Position numbers and translations under genes: made by a program | Assembly (NCBI RefSeq): GCF_001591965.1 | Contig: NZ_BCVX01000011.1 | Coordinates: 62,001 to 126,000 of the forward strand | DNA length: 64,000 bases | Reading direction: 5' to 3' | Source of the DNA: Lysinibacillus odysseyi 34hs-1 = NBRC 100172 | GTDB lineage: Bacteria > Bacillota > Bacilli > Bacillales_A > Planococcaceae | Part shown: positions 25,801-33,657 of the stretch, one piece after another | How the letters are laid out: each line of letters begins with the position of its first letter | How positions within the stretch are numbered: position 1 is the stretch's first letter | Notes under the pieces: generated by a model | What the model was told of the DNA's origin: nothing | The model's database searches: none | Seen by the model: the letters and a program-made list of their open reading frames with translations, nothing else

Positions 25801-27353
25801 TAACAGATGCGAACGGTCACTTTACTGTAACTGCTTATGAGGGTGACTACACATTAAAAGTCGTTGCACGCGGCTATCACGGAAAAGAAGTACCCGTATC
25901 AATTGCTGGGCAGCCAGTAACACAAAACATTTCCCTGGAACCATTCTACACGTATCCGGGCGGAGAAATCGGCTATGATGATGGAACGGCTGAAAATGCA
26001 CGCGCATTTAATGCTGCCGGCAATGCCTGGGCAGTAAAAATGTCCCTTCCAGAAGGAAAGAAAAACGGAATTGTGACAGATGGGGTCTTCCGATTCTGGA
26101 CGACTGAATGGCCTGTTCCAGGTGGTACCGCATTTGCAGTAGAAGTGTGGGACAGCGGAGCGGATGGTGCGCCAGGTAAGAAGCTGGCAGGACCTATTGA
26201 TGCGACTGCTTTGCGTAATGGAGAGTGGACAGTTGTAGACTTGTCGGCACATAATATTGTCGTAAATGGCGACTTCTATATGGTGTACCGTCAAACAATG
26301 GCAAATCCAAATACACCGGGTCTTGCTACGGATGAAAATGGTACAAATGCAGGCAGAAGTTATCAACATGTATCAGGCGCTTGGTCAACTTCACCAGCAA
26401 GTGAAGGAAATTACATGATCCGTGCACGTGTCAGCTATGAAGTAACTGGTCCGGTGATTACGTCCCCGACGACAGGCTCTATTACGAATAAAGCTGAGAC
26501 AACGATTACAGGAACAGCCTCTCCAACAATGACGATTGAATTGAAACAAAATGGGGAGGTAGTAGCCGATACAATCGTTGGTGACGACGGCAAATTTGCT
26601 ATTGATGCCAATCTTGTTGAAGGTTCAAATGAGTTCTCGGTTGTGTCGAAGCTAAACGATAAAGTAACAGGGGAGTCTACGCCAGTCTCTGTTATTTTAG
26701 ATACAATGGCTCCGGAATTAACAATCGATAAACCGGCGAATGGTGAAAAAGTGAATCGCGAAACAGTAACGGTAGAAGGGGCAATCTCGGATGCCAATAT
26801 TGATACAGTGATGGTTAACGGCTCACCAGCAGCGGTAAGTGATGGAAAATACTCAAAACGTATTATTTTAGATAACGGTACAAATGAAATCACGGTAGTA
26901 GCAACGGATAAGGCTGGTAACAGCGTGTCAAAGGCAGTTACGGTTACGACTGATTTCGATGCACCGCAAATTTCTAATTTAAAACCAGTAAGCGATATTT
27001 ATGTGGCAACAGGTAGAACGGTCAAAATTGAGTTTGATAGCGAACCTGGATTAAAACCGACGTTTGTCATCCATATGCCGCTAACAAACGATGTGAACAA
27101 TGCGACTGAATTACCGATGATGGAGCAAGGAAACGGCCATTATGTCGGCTATTGGACAGTACCTGCTGACACTGTCGCGAATGGAGCAGTTATTGAAGTG
27201 ATTGCAATTGACGCCTTTAATAACGAGACACGTCAAAGAGCAGCTGGTAAATTATATGTAAACGTCCCGGCACCTGCTGGAGAGCCTTCTGTCGAGGGTG
27301 AGGACAAAGAAACTACTGAATCCCTAAACGATGAAATGAAAGAAACACCTTAA
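22839..27353 (+). CDS. Large secreted subtilisin-family protease (bacillopeptidase F-like)
   Basis: Extracellular S8 serine protease of 1504 residues. Order: signal peptide (to about 30, ending TNAETT), I9-type propeptide (45-160), then the catalytic domain with Asp227 (ASIDTGV), His274 (DHGTHVTG) and Ser452 (GTSMAGP). A MAM-like domain similar to bacillopeptidase F and immune inhibitor A ends GWYIDDVAL. An Asn/Gly linker follows, then two carboxypeptidase-regulatory-like beta domains and Ig-like modules. There is no LPXTG or SLH anchor, so it is probably released. I chose TTG 22839, with GGGGGAAGG upstream; the TTG at 22785 gives a poor signal peptide. It resembles Bpr, which is about 1430 residues in B. 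subtilis. Confidence 0.93.
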   Translation: MKRKKSSGKAVSVVASAFMTLSLLTPGVTNAETTANRLYESFRDSNSPASSVRDKVSSRLLENFKSDDQVTFLVKFKEKANAEHVATAAREKAEKANLSAHNTKLIQRSAVVSELKATSLESQQSVLQFLEQEAAAGNAGDITSFYIVNAIAVTATKEVAEKVATFAEVEKVLPNETRQLFTTKTEEAPAAPSAETANVEWNIERVKAPEVWDMGIDGSGTVVASIDTGVQWDHPALKEKYRGYNAATGQVSHDYNWYDATASGRATPYDDLDHGTHVTGTMVGSEPDGSNQIGVAPGAKYIAVKAFTSNGGSDADLLEAAQWILAPTDANGNPRVDMAPDIVNNSWGGGPGLDEWYRDVVNNWRAAEIFPEFSAGNTTATNPGGAGSVASPANYPESFATGATDINNKVGSFSLRGPSPYDEIKPDISAPGVNIRSSVPGGGYEGGWNGTSMAGPAVSGVAALLRQVDANLTVDEMEEILLETANPLTDSQYPSVPNHAYGYGLVDAYEAVSSIITGLGTLEGQVTKQGSDNEAPTFEHTAPAETYAGMSLNLSVSVSDNISVSSVVLHYKDANNTWQQITAGKKSGDYKSGEFAVVVPGEMVSGNSFVYKWTVNDFGNNEVSSEEYVVDVKPGITVGYSEDFEAQPTGWYSFGNQDSWEWGVPTSGPGNAASGKKVYATNLAGPYANSMNATLVAPPVDLPEGNTYLQFKHWHNFEQSTSGRAWDYGHVFVSTDQENWTQLLTVQGQSNGWVDAEVDLSDYAGQRIYIGFNAYSDSSVQRDGWYIDDVALTNVSQTGKVSKGKNNNNGNNGNNGIQGSKGNNGNNGIQGGKGNNGNNGNNGNNGNAKDKDKEALKEAIDPKTIKPEARPKEGAPVVEKVNNPTLLPLGAQVSVLESGRSVYTNPADGSYALTHGAGTFTVKAEAYGYTSEEQSVTIEADGTSSANFTLDEVAQNTVQGTITDESTGEGIEGATVILVEDANISPVVTDANGHFTVTAYEGDYTLKVVARGYHGKEVPVSIAGQPVTQNISLEPFYTYPGGEIGYDDGTAENARAFNAAGNAWAVKMSLPEGKKNGIVTDGVFRFWTTEWPVPGGTAFAVEVWDSGADGAPGKKLAGPIDATALRNGEWTVVDLSAHNIVVNGDFYMVYRQTMANPNTPGLATDENGTNAGRSYQHVSGAWSTSPASEGNYMIRARVSYEVTGPVITSPTTGSITNKAETTITGTASPTMTIELKQNGEVVADTIVGDDGKFAIDANLVEGSNEFSVVSKLNDKVTGESTPVSVILDTMAPELTIDKPANGEKVNRETVTVEGAISDANIDTVMVNGSPAAVSDGKYSKRIILDNGTNEITVVATDKAGNSVSKAVTVTTDFDAPQISNLKPVSDIYVATGRTVKIEFDSEPGLKPTFVIHMPLTNDVNNATELPMMEQGNGHYVGYWTVPADTVANGAVIEVIAIDAFNNETRQRAAGKLYVNVPAPAGEPSVEGEDKETTESLNDEMKETP
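25252..25380 (+). repeat. Low-complexity NNG repeat inside the protease gene
   Basis: Irregular tandem repeats of AAYGGNAAC-type units encode an Asn-Asn-Gly linker with two IQG-x-KG interruptions. It joins the MAM-like domain to the C-terminal beta domains. Such tracts vary in length by slippage. Confidence 0.85.
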
Positions 27354-27366
27354 AAAAGTAAGAATG

Positions 27367-27412
27367 GCTCCTAAATCGTTCCTGACGATTTTAGGGGCTA
27401 TTTCTGTTTTTT
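27367..27412 (+). terminator. Terminator after the protease gene
   Basis: GCTCCTAAATCGT (27367-27379) pairs with ACGATTTTAGGGGC (27385-27398). A T-rich tail follows. Confidence 0.85.
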
Positions 27413-27549
27413 AATAGAAAAGCACTCATCTACAGGAATACTATTATATTCCTTTTTAGGTAATTTGCATTAGGGTTTTTAAGTAAAGTCTTTCCCAATT
27501 ATGACGATATTTAAAGAGTAATTGTTATTTTTATCCTGGAGGTTAGCAT

Positions 27550-29004
27550 ATGAATATCGAAATGTTAGGAAAACAGTTTATAAATGGGGAATGGAGAGAT
27601 GGACAAAGCGATACGCTTTTAAATAATATCAATCCCTATAACGATCAAGTAATTAATACATACAAATTAGCTGACATCCAAGATATAGATCTTGCATATC
27701 AGGCAGCAGAGAAAGCCAAGCAAGAGTGGGATAAAGTGAATCCGTATAAGAAGCGTGATATTCTGGAAAACGCGGTTAAATATATTGAGACGCATGAAGA
27801 AGAGATCACTTCTATTATTATGGATGAGCTTGGTGGTACAAGATTGAAGGCCGCATTCGAGATTGGTCTTGTAAAGAATATTATTAAAGAAGCAGCTACT
27901 TTCCCATTAAGAATGGAAGGGAAAATCCTTCCTTCGACAATAGATGATGTGGAAAATAGACTTTACCGCATTCCAGCAGGCGTTGTAGGTGTAATCAGCC
28001 CATTTAATTTCCCATTCTTTTTGTCAATGAAATCGGTAGCACCTGCACTAGGAGCGGGAAATGGTGTTGTGCTAAAGCCGCATGAAGATACGCCGATTAT
28101 GGGCGGTACATTAATCGGGAAAATCTTTGAGGAGGCTGGTGTTCCTAAAGGTCTGATTAATGTAGTTGTAGCGGATATTAAAGAAATCGGGGATGCATTT
28201 GTAGAGCATCCAATCCCTAGAATCATTTCCTTCACGGGATCTACACAAGTAGGAAGCTATATAGGTCAGCTAGCTATTAAAAACTTTAAAAAACCGTTAT
28301 TGGAATTAGGTGGAAACAGTGCCTTTATCGTATTGGAGGATGCAGATATCGATTATGCTGTAAATGCTGCGACATTTAGCCGATTTACTCATCAAGGACA
28401 AATTTGTATGTCTGCTAATAGAATTCTTGTCCAAAAATCAATTTACAATGAGTTCACCGAAAAATATGCTCAAAAGGTAGCTAGTCTTACAGTTGGCGAT
28501 CCGAGAGATCCACAGACAATTATCGGTCCTGTCATTAATGACCGCCAGGCAAAAAATCTTGAAGCTTTGATCGAAAAGGGGATTTCAGAAGGTGCAACTC
28601 CGCTTCTTAAAGGAAATGTTCATGGCAGATTGCTTGAACCAACGATTTTAGCAGATGTAACAACTGACATGAGCGTTTCACAGGAAGAGCTATTCGGGCC
28701 GGTAGTATGCGTTATTCCATTCGAAACAGAGGAAGAGGCAATCGATATCGCCAATAATACCCGTTTCGGCTTAAGTGGAGCTGTTCATACATCTAATTTG
28801 GAACGCGGTGTAGAGCTGGCCAAAAAAGTGCACACAGGTATGATTCACGTAAATGATTTAACAATTAATGATGAACCGATTGTAGCATTTGGTGGTGAGA
28901 AACAATCTGGCATAGGCCGCTTGAACGGTGAGTGGAGCCTTGAAGAGTTTACAACACTAAAATGGATCTCCGTAAATTACGGACAAAGAAATTTACCTTA
29001 TTAA
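27550..29004 (+). CDS. yfmT: Aldehyde dehydrogenase, YfmT (vanillin dehydrogenase) type
   Basis: NAD(P)-dependent aldehyde dehydrogenase of 484 residues, probably acting on aromatic aldehydes such as benzaldehyde or vanillin. Catalytic Glu252 is in LELGGN and Cys286 in QGQICM. The cofactor region FTGSTQVG and ending motif GGEKQSGIGR are intact. Assignment to YfmT rests on sequence character plus the next gene: in B. subtilis yfmT is also adjacent to the soluble chemoreceptor gene yfmS. TGGAGG precedes the ATG. The chemoreceptor follows 21 bases after the stop, so both are likely co-transcribed. A paralogue is at 46877. Confidence 0.88.
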   Translation: MNIEMLGKQFINGEWRDGQSDTLLNNINPYNDQVINTYKLADIQDIDLAYQAAEKAKQEWDKVNPYKKRDILENAVKYIETHEEEITSIIMDELGGTRLKAAFEIGLVKNIIKEAATFPLRMEGKILPSTIDDVENRLYRIPAGVVGVISPFNFPFFLSMKSVAPALGAGNGVVLKPHEDTPIMGGTLIGKIFEEAGVPKGLINVVVADIKEIGDAFVEHPIPRIISFTGSTQVGSYIGQLAIKNFKKPLLELGGNSAFIVLEDADIDYAVNAATFSRFTHQGQICMSANRILVQKSIYNEFTEKYAQKVASLTVGDPRDPQTIIGPVINDRQAKNLEALIEKGISEGATPLLKGNVHGRLLEPTILADVTTDMSVSQEELFGPVVCVIPFETEEEAIDIANNTRFGLSGAVHTSNLERGVELAKKVHTGMIHVNDLTINDEPIVAFGGEKQSGIGRLNGEWSLEEFTTLKWISVNYGQRNLPY

Positions 29005-29025
29005 TGGGAAAGAGAGTAAAAAGCG

Positions 29026-29871
29026 ATGTCACAACATGAAGTAATACATGCATTTGTAAAAATAGCTCCATTACTGAATGAACTAATCCATGATGATATT
29101 ACCGTAGGAATTTATGATACAGAGAAGCTGATTATCAATATCCCGGGAAAAACCTTTTCTTTAAATGTAAGTCCGGGTGATCCACTAGTTGAAGGGGATA
29201 TTGTCACGAATGCTATTAAAACAAACCGTCCTTTATCAGCAACACTTCCGAAAGAATTATTCGGGTTTCCGTTAATTGCACGTGCTCTTCCGCTGCATGA
29301 TGACCAAGGCAGGGTAATCGGTGGAGTAGGAATCGGGACAAGCCTGGAGAAGGCAAATAAGTTATTTGAAATGGCTGAAAGCTTTTCTGCAATCGTGGAA
29401 CAAACAGCGGCTTCAATCGAGGATATAAGTGAATCCGTTACCCGTCTTGCTGACCGTGTAACGGACGTTACAGGCCAAATGAAGGATGTCAGCGCAAGTG
29501 CGAATCAAATCGGCGAAATTTCTTCCGTAGTAAAGGGAATATCTGACCAAAGTAATCTCTTAGGGCTAAATGCTGCTATTGAAGCGGCACGTGCAGGAGA
29601 AGTGGGGAAAGGTTTTTCAGTAGTGGCAGATGAAATTCGCAAGCTTGCAACGAATTCGAAAGAAAACGTGAATCAGATTAACGATATCACAAAAAATATT
29701 CATGGACTTCTCATCACATTAAATGAAGCCTTTGGGGAAATCGATTCCTTGACTGAGACACAGTCAGGTTCCATCCAAGAATTCTCAGCTACTATTCAGG
29801 AAATTAGTACAAAGGCTCAAGAGTTAGCTCAACTGGCTGAAGAGACGCTTTATGGAGATAGTAAAAAGTAA
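29026..29871 (+). CDS. yfmS: Soluble chemoreceptor YfmS
   Basis: Cytoplasmic chemotaxis receptor of 281 residues with no membrane helix. The first 130 residues form a small sensing domain ([22 protein letters not shown]...). The rest is a short MCP signalling hairpin with the tip [20 protein letters not shown]. It matches B. subtilis YfmS in size and in its link to yfmT. Such receptors presumably report an internal metabolite to CheA/CheW; a link to aldehyde metabolism is suggested by context only. AAAGAGAG is the ribosome site. Confidence 0.88.
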   Translation: MSQHEVIHAFVKIAPLLNELIHDDITVGIYDTEKLIINIPGKTFSLNVSPGDPLVEGDIVTNAIKTNRPLSATLPKELFGFPLIARALPLHDDQGRVIGGVGIGTSLEKANKLFEMAESFSAIVEQTAASIEDISESVTRLADRVTDVTGQMKDVSASANQIGEISSVVKGISDQSNLLGLNAAIEAARAGEVGKGFSVVADEIRKLATNSKENVNQINDITKNIHGLLITLNEAFGEIDSLTETQSGSIQEFSATIQEISTKAQELAQLAEETLYGDSKK

Positions 29872-29963
29872 TGATATAATATGTTCATTCAAGCTGAAAG
29901 AACATACACTTTTACTTAATGGGAAGCTATGGATTTTCCGGTTACTATAAACAAAGTTTTAAT

Positions 29964-30010
29964 AAGACTGTAGACATCTTGAACTGCTCAAGTTGTTTAC
30001 GGTCTTTTTT
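29964..30010 (+). terminator. Terminator after yfmS
   Basis: AAGACTGTAGA (29964-29974) pairs with TTTACGGTCTT (29996-30006) using G-U pairs. An inner CTTGA/TCAAG stem and a T run are present. The outer arms resemble those of the terminator at 7419. Confidence 0.75.
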
Positions 30011-30078
30011 ACTCTACGGAGCGTTTGTTGCCGGAAAGGCAATTAGCAACTATGATGAAGGTAATTGGAGGTGAACAG

Positions 30079-30663
30079 ATGAATTACAGCAAAATCGGTA
30101 GTTTGATTGCTGCTTTACGGAAGGAAAAAGGGCTGACACAAAAAGAATTAGCAGAGCAAATGCATCTTTCTGATCGAACTATTTCAAAATGGGAACGTGG
30201 TCAGGGATGTCCGGATGTGTCTTTGCTACCGGAGTTATCTGCTCTCCTTGGCATAAATATAGAGGATATATTAGTCGGTGAACTTATTACTAATGATTTT
30301 GTAGGAGGAAATATGAAAAAGTCGAACTATTTTGTTTGCCCGTCTTGTTATAATATTGTTTTATCTACAGGGAATGCAGCAATCTCTTGCTGTGGCAGAA
30401 AATTAGAGGCGTGTGTTCCAACAAAAGCGCCAGTGGAAGAAAAGCTTGATGTTTCACAAGTGGACGGCGAATGGTTTATTTCAAGCGATCATCCGATGAA
30501 CAAGGATCATTATATTTCTTTTATCGCTTTTGCAACGGGAGACCAGGTACACATTATCAAGCAGTACCCGGAATGGGCATTACAAACACGCTTGCCTATG
30601 CGAAAACACGGCACGCTGCTTTGGTACTGTACACAACATGGTCTGTTTTACCAATTACTATAA
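30079..30663 (+). CDS. Xre-family regulator with C-terminal zinc-ribbon-like domain
   Basis: Transcription regulator of 194 residues. An HTH_3 domain (about 5-60: LTQKELAEQMHLSDRTISKWERG) is followed by a linker and a cysteine-containing domain with CPSCYN and CCGRKLEAC, a likely metal-binding ribbon. A beta-rich tail full of aromatic and His residues (SSDHPMNKDHYISFIAFATGDQ) resembles desulfoferrodoxin-like folds. Together this suggests metal- or redox-linked control, though that is inference. GGAGG lies 8 bases before the ATG at 30079; the earlier in-frame ATG has no ribosome site. It stands alone between terminators, so it may regulate itself. Confidence 0.85.
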   Translation: MNYSKIGSLIAALRKEKGLTQKELAEQMHLSDRTISKWERGQGCPDVSLLPELSALLGINIEDILVGELITNDFVGGNMKKSNYFVCPSCYNIVLSTGNAAISCCGRKLEACVPTKAPVEEKLDVSQVDGEWFISSDHPMNKDHYISFIAFATGDQVHIIKQYPEWALQTRLPMRKHGTLLWYCTQHGLFYQLL

Positions 30664-30668
30664 CAAAG

Positions 30669-30718
30669 AAAAGGGAGCGGTCCAGAAGAGTAATGATTTC
30701 TGTAACGCTTCCTTTTTA
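30669..30718 (+). terminator. Terminator after the HTH regulator
   Basis: AAAAGGGAGCG (30669-30679) pairs with CGCTTCCTTTT (30706-30716) with one G-U. A T run follows. Confidence 0.7.
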
Positions 30719-30739
30719 GTATTTTTATTTCTTTGAGTA

Positions 30740-31333
30740 CTACAACATCCCTGCAATGATTACATAAAGAATGATCATTACGTTGCAAAGCAAAAAGCTC
30801 TCAAAGCCGACGCCGCCCTTTGCAGCAATGCGCTCTTTAACTACTTCCTTGCCTTCCCCGCTATTTTTATATTTGGCAATCGTTTTCAGTGCATGCTGAT
30901 GATAAATGGAATTGCCATATATACCGAGCAAAATCATAACTGCTAACCTTAAAAGTCCATCTACTTTACTGAAATCAAGATGAAACAATGCTGTTATGAT
31001 ACGGAGAAATAAGAAAGCTCCTAAAATAGCGATAAACGGTATGTACATTTTCCGGTAGGCTAACCACCATAAAGATAAAAAGAATGCGGCCCAGTTCCAG
31101 GTAGGCCTTGCCTTTGCCCATTTTTTTAGATAGTATGCTTGTCCATCTTCATTCACAAATACCCCTAACAGATCTTCGGTATCATCTTTCCCAGAAGAGT
31201 TATTAAAGTTAGAAAAAAACGAATCACTAGGTTTTACTGTTTTTTCAGAGGAAGAAAAAGGGATAGAATTCTCCTCGGCGCTGTGTTGAATCCGGTCTTT
31301 TACAGGTTTATGGCTGCTGCTTGTCTGATCCAT
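30740..31333 (-). CDS. DUF2628 family membrane protein
   Basis: 197 residues. A polar N-terminus (1-90) precedes the DUF2628 signature RPTWNWAAFFLSLWWLAYRKMY. Three to four membrane helices follow, with a short cytoplasmic loop (HALKTIAKYKNSGEGKEVV). The role of the family is unknown; it is often a small inner-membrane protein. AGGAGGG precedes the ATG at good distance. It converges with the HTH gene. Confidence 0.85.
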   Translation of the reverse strand: MDQTSSSHKPVKDRIQHSAEENSIPFSSSEKTVKPSDSFFSNFNNSSGKDDTEDLLGVFVNEDGQAYYLKKWAKARPTWNWAAFFLSLWWLAYRKMYIPFIAILGAFLFLRIITALFHLDFSKVDGLLRLAVMILLGIYGNSIYHQHALKTIAKYKNSGEGKEVVKERIAAKGGVGFESFLLCNVMIILYVIIAGML

Positions 31334-31634
31334 CGATTCCCTCCTAAAGCTTGATAGTATTGAAGAGTAGTAAAAAGGATAAACAGCTAAAATAATTGTA
31401 TAACAATTAAATACAGAATATGAATATTTTGTATAATTAAGTACTTTCTATCTATTCTAGTGAAGCTACTCTAGGAAATTGAAGTTAAATCCTTTGAGAG
31501 GAATTTATTTTTGCTTCCCTTCAATAGCCCAGGAAGTGACTGTTTTATCCATAAAGAGTAGGAGGAAAAGAAAAAGAGAGAGTAGAACATAGGTCAATGT
31601 ACGGACAAAGGATAACACAAGAACCCTTTGCTGT
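31334..31634. other. Intergenic region
   Basis: AT-rich. A TTGTATAACAATTAA segment at about 31395-31410 may form part of the DUF2628 promoter. No gene or RNA is supported. Confidence 0.35.
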
Positions 31635-32102
31635 TTAGTGCCAACGCAGTGCGATTGTCAATCGGCAACAGTCTAGACCTCTTGCTTTTGAAATGAACTC
31701 GACATGCAGGCTATCAGGATTATACCGGATATCTACGTCTGACGTGATGCCGAGAGAACGGATTAAACGTTTAACTTCGCTTGTATCAGAGCGTTGAGCA
31801 GCCTCCATCAGCTTATGATCAAAGTCTTTTGAAGCAGCTAAATGATTGAGCAGTATACTTGCTTCAGACAGTAGTTGACGAGAGCTTTGAGCCGATTCAT
31901 ATAAATAATCCGGGTTAACAGCTGGATATACAGGAGACTGTCCCCCCGAAGGTAAAGAATTTGGCTTAGCAGTGCCGGTATTTCGCTGTGCTATAGGCTG
32001 GCTCAAAAATTCGAAATGTGTGGAAGGAGAAACAGGCAAGGAGTGATAGGCAGTCTGTCCATAAGGAAATGGGTAATGATGTGGCTGATAGAAGTAATAC
32101 AT
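31635..32102 (-). CDS. Hypothetical protein with Tyr/Pro/His-rich N-terminus, probably spore coat
   Basis: 155 residues, family not recognised. The N-terminus (MYYFYQPHHYPFPYGQTAYH) is rich in Tyr, His and Pro, like many coat proteins. A helix (ESAQSSRQLLSEASILLNHL) and a compact C-terminal domain follow (LMEAAQRSDTSEVKRLIRSLG, then CCRLTIALRWH). A minus-strand CATAATATA at 32159-32151 matches the SigK -10 pattern CATANNNTA, but no AC was found at the -35 distance. AGAAAGGGG lies before the ATG. A coat role is inference from composition and the -10. Confidence 0.65.
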   Translation of the reverse strand: MYYFYQPHHYPFPYGQTAYHSLPVSPSTHFEFLSQPIAQRNTGTAKPNSLPSGGQSPVYPAVNPDYLYESAQSSRQLLSEASILLNHLAASKDFDHKLMEAAQRSDTSEVKRLIRSLGITSDVDIRYNPDSLHVEFISKARGLDCCRLTIALRWH

Positions 32103-32159
32103 AATTGGTCCCCTTTCTATAGAAAAATATACATAAAGCCATTTGTAGATTATATTATG

Positions 32160-32515
32160 AAGGTTATATACGTCAGATGGGAGGTATATGCCTATTGCAA
32201 GCTGTATTTTCCTTGAGGTAATGAAAAGGGTATGTGTATTTTACAAAAAACGGCAACCTGTTTACTTGTGACCGGAACAACAAGTAAATGGTGATAGCTT
32301 GTATAGTGTGCTTTACAGGAAATTACCCCTTGCATGTGAAAATTATTGCCTAATGAGAATAAGTACTTTTCTAATGTATTAGTAGTGTTTTAGTACCTTT
32401 CCACTTCATTCTTCCTATGGCAGTTTTAATAAATATTGATTGTCCTCTTCTTGATTTCCAACTCATTTTAACAAAATCCTTTTTTTGTCATAAATTGCGT
32501 ACTCCTATCGACACA
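32160..32515. other. Intergenic region between divergent genes
   Basis: AT-rich with no supported frame. A GGCAACCTGTTTACTTGTGACCGG segment near 32252 may fold with AACAAGTAAATGG at about 32278. No known RNA is recognised. Confidence 0.35.
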
Positions 32516-32550
32516 TTGACTAAAGTTTCAACAATTTAATATATTGAAAC
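32516..32550 (+). promoter_or_regulatory. SigA promoter with overlapping inverted repeat
   Basis: TTGACT (32516-32521), an 18-bp spacer and TATATT (32540-32545). An inverted repeat GTTTCAA (32525-32531) and TTGAAAC (32544-32550) spans spacer and -10. It is well placed for repression of the lipoprotein operon. Confidence 0.65.
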
Positions 32551-32600
32551 CTGAATTGTATAACTAACCCAATGTTAGTGGGTGAGGAGGATTTAGCAAG

Positions 32601-33644
32601 ATGAAGAAATTAGGATTTTTATCATTATTATTAATACTCATGATTGCTTTGGCAGGCTGCTCTTCTTCTACAGGAGCAGGAGGATCGAAAGTGGAAGTAG
32701 AGGTTGAGAAAGCGTCATTTGTTTTACTTGGAGATCAAGGACAATCGATTGATAGTGAAGCTGAGAAAAACCCGATTGCAGTGACACTGAATATTAAAAA
32801 TAAATCAGATTCAACAATAACTGTTTCTTCCTATTCTGAAATTAAAGTATACGATGGCGACAAGCAGCTGACAATCGAACCTGTCTATGATACAGAATTA
32901 GGATTTGACTCTTCTCCGGGCGGTGACATCGGTGCCGGAAAGTCAAAGGAAGTTACAATCATTTTCCAGGCTGAAAAAGAGAAAGAATATGAAATAGGCG
33001 TCAAACCGTTTGTAATGGGAGAAACAAAAGAAGGAAAAGAGGTCAGTGTAGAATTTAATACATCCGAATATACGGAAAGCTTTGATCATCTCGATGACCC
33101 GGCAAAGGCATTAGCTGCCTATATTGAAACAATCTATTTGGATAAAGAAAATGTAGATTATGAGAAGCTGGTGGCTGCTGATAAGCAGGCGCTCCAGGAT
33201 GCAGGACTCAATTCATTTAAAGAGGTAATCGATGATTCATTCTATGATTTAGAAGTCTCCAAAGAAGAGGCAGCAAAACAATATGCTATTTATAAAACAG
33301 CCATGGCACAAAAAGTAGAAGTAAAGGCTGCTACAATAGCAAATGCCAATGGAAAAGCGAAAGTGAAGCTGGAATATTCCTCTCTTCCATTAGGAGATTT
33401 ATATGATAAGATTAGTGATTACCGCGAGGAGTATCTCGATAATACAGGTGAATATGATGGGAAAAAACGTGATGAATATGCATATTCAAAATTAGATTCC
33501 ATCATCAATTCATTAGAGATAAAAAATGCTAAGCGACCATTGGAAATTCAAATGGTTGAAAAAGACGGCAAATGGACAGTTAATGGTGATCATTACAACA
33601 GTGAAGAAATAGTGGATGTTTTTGCAAAAGGCCGGAGCTATTAA
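32601..33644 (+). CDS. DUF5105 family lipoprotein
   Basis: Membrane-anchored lipoprotein of 347 residues: signal peptide with lipobox LAGC (Cys20). A beta-sandwich region (40-155, DUF4352-like) probably sits on the outer face. The C-terminal half has an NTF2/DUF5105-like pattern (DDPAKALAAYIETIYLDKENVDYEKL ... KDGKWTVNGDHY). The function is unknown. GAGGAGG precedes the ATG. The next gene starts 13 bases after the stop and also has an NTF2-like end, so the pair is probably an envelope operon. Confidence 0.85.
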   Translation: MKKLGFLSLLLILMIALAGCSSSTGAGGSKVEVEVEKASFVLLGDQGQSIDSEAEKNPIAVTLNIKNKSDSTITVSSYSEIKVYDGDKQLTIEPVYDTELGFDSSPGGDIGAGKSKEVTIIFQAEKEKEYEIGVKPFVMGETKEGKEVSVEFNTSEYTESFDHLDDPAKALAAYIETIYLDKENVDYEKLVAADKQALQDAGLNSFKEVIDDSFYDLEVSKEEAAKQYAIYKTAMAQKVEVKAATIANANGKAKVKLEYSSLPLGDLYDKISDYREEYLDNTGEYDGKKRDEYAYSKLDSIINSLEIKNAKRPLEIQMVEKDGKWTVNGDHYNSEEIVDVFAKGRSY

Positions 33645-33657
33645 GGAGCGATTACGT

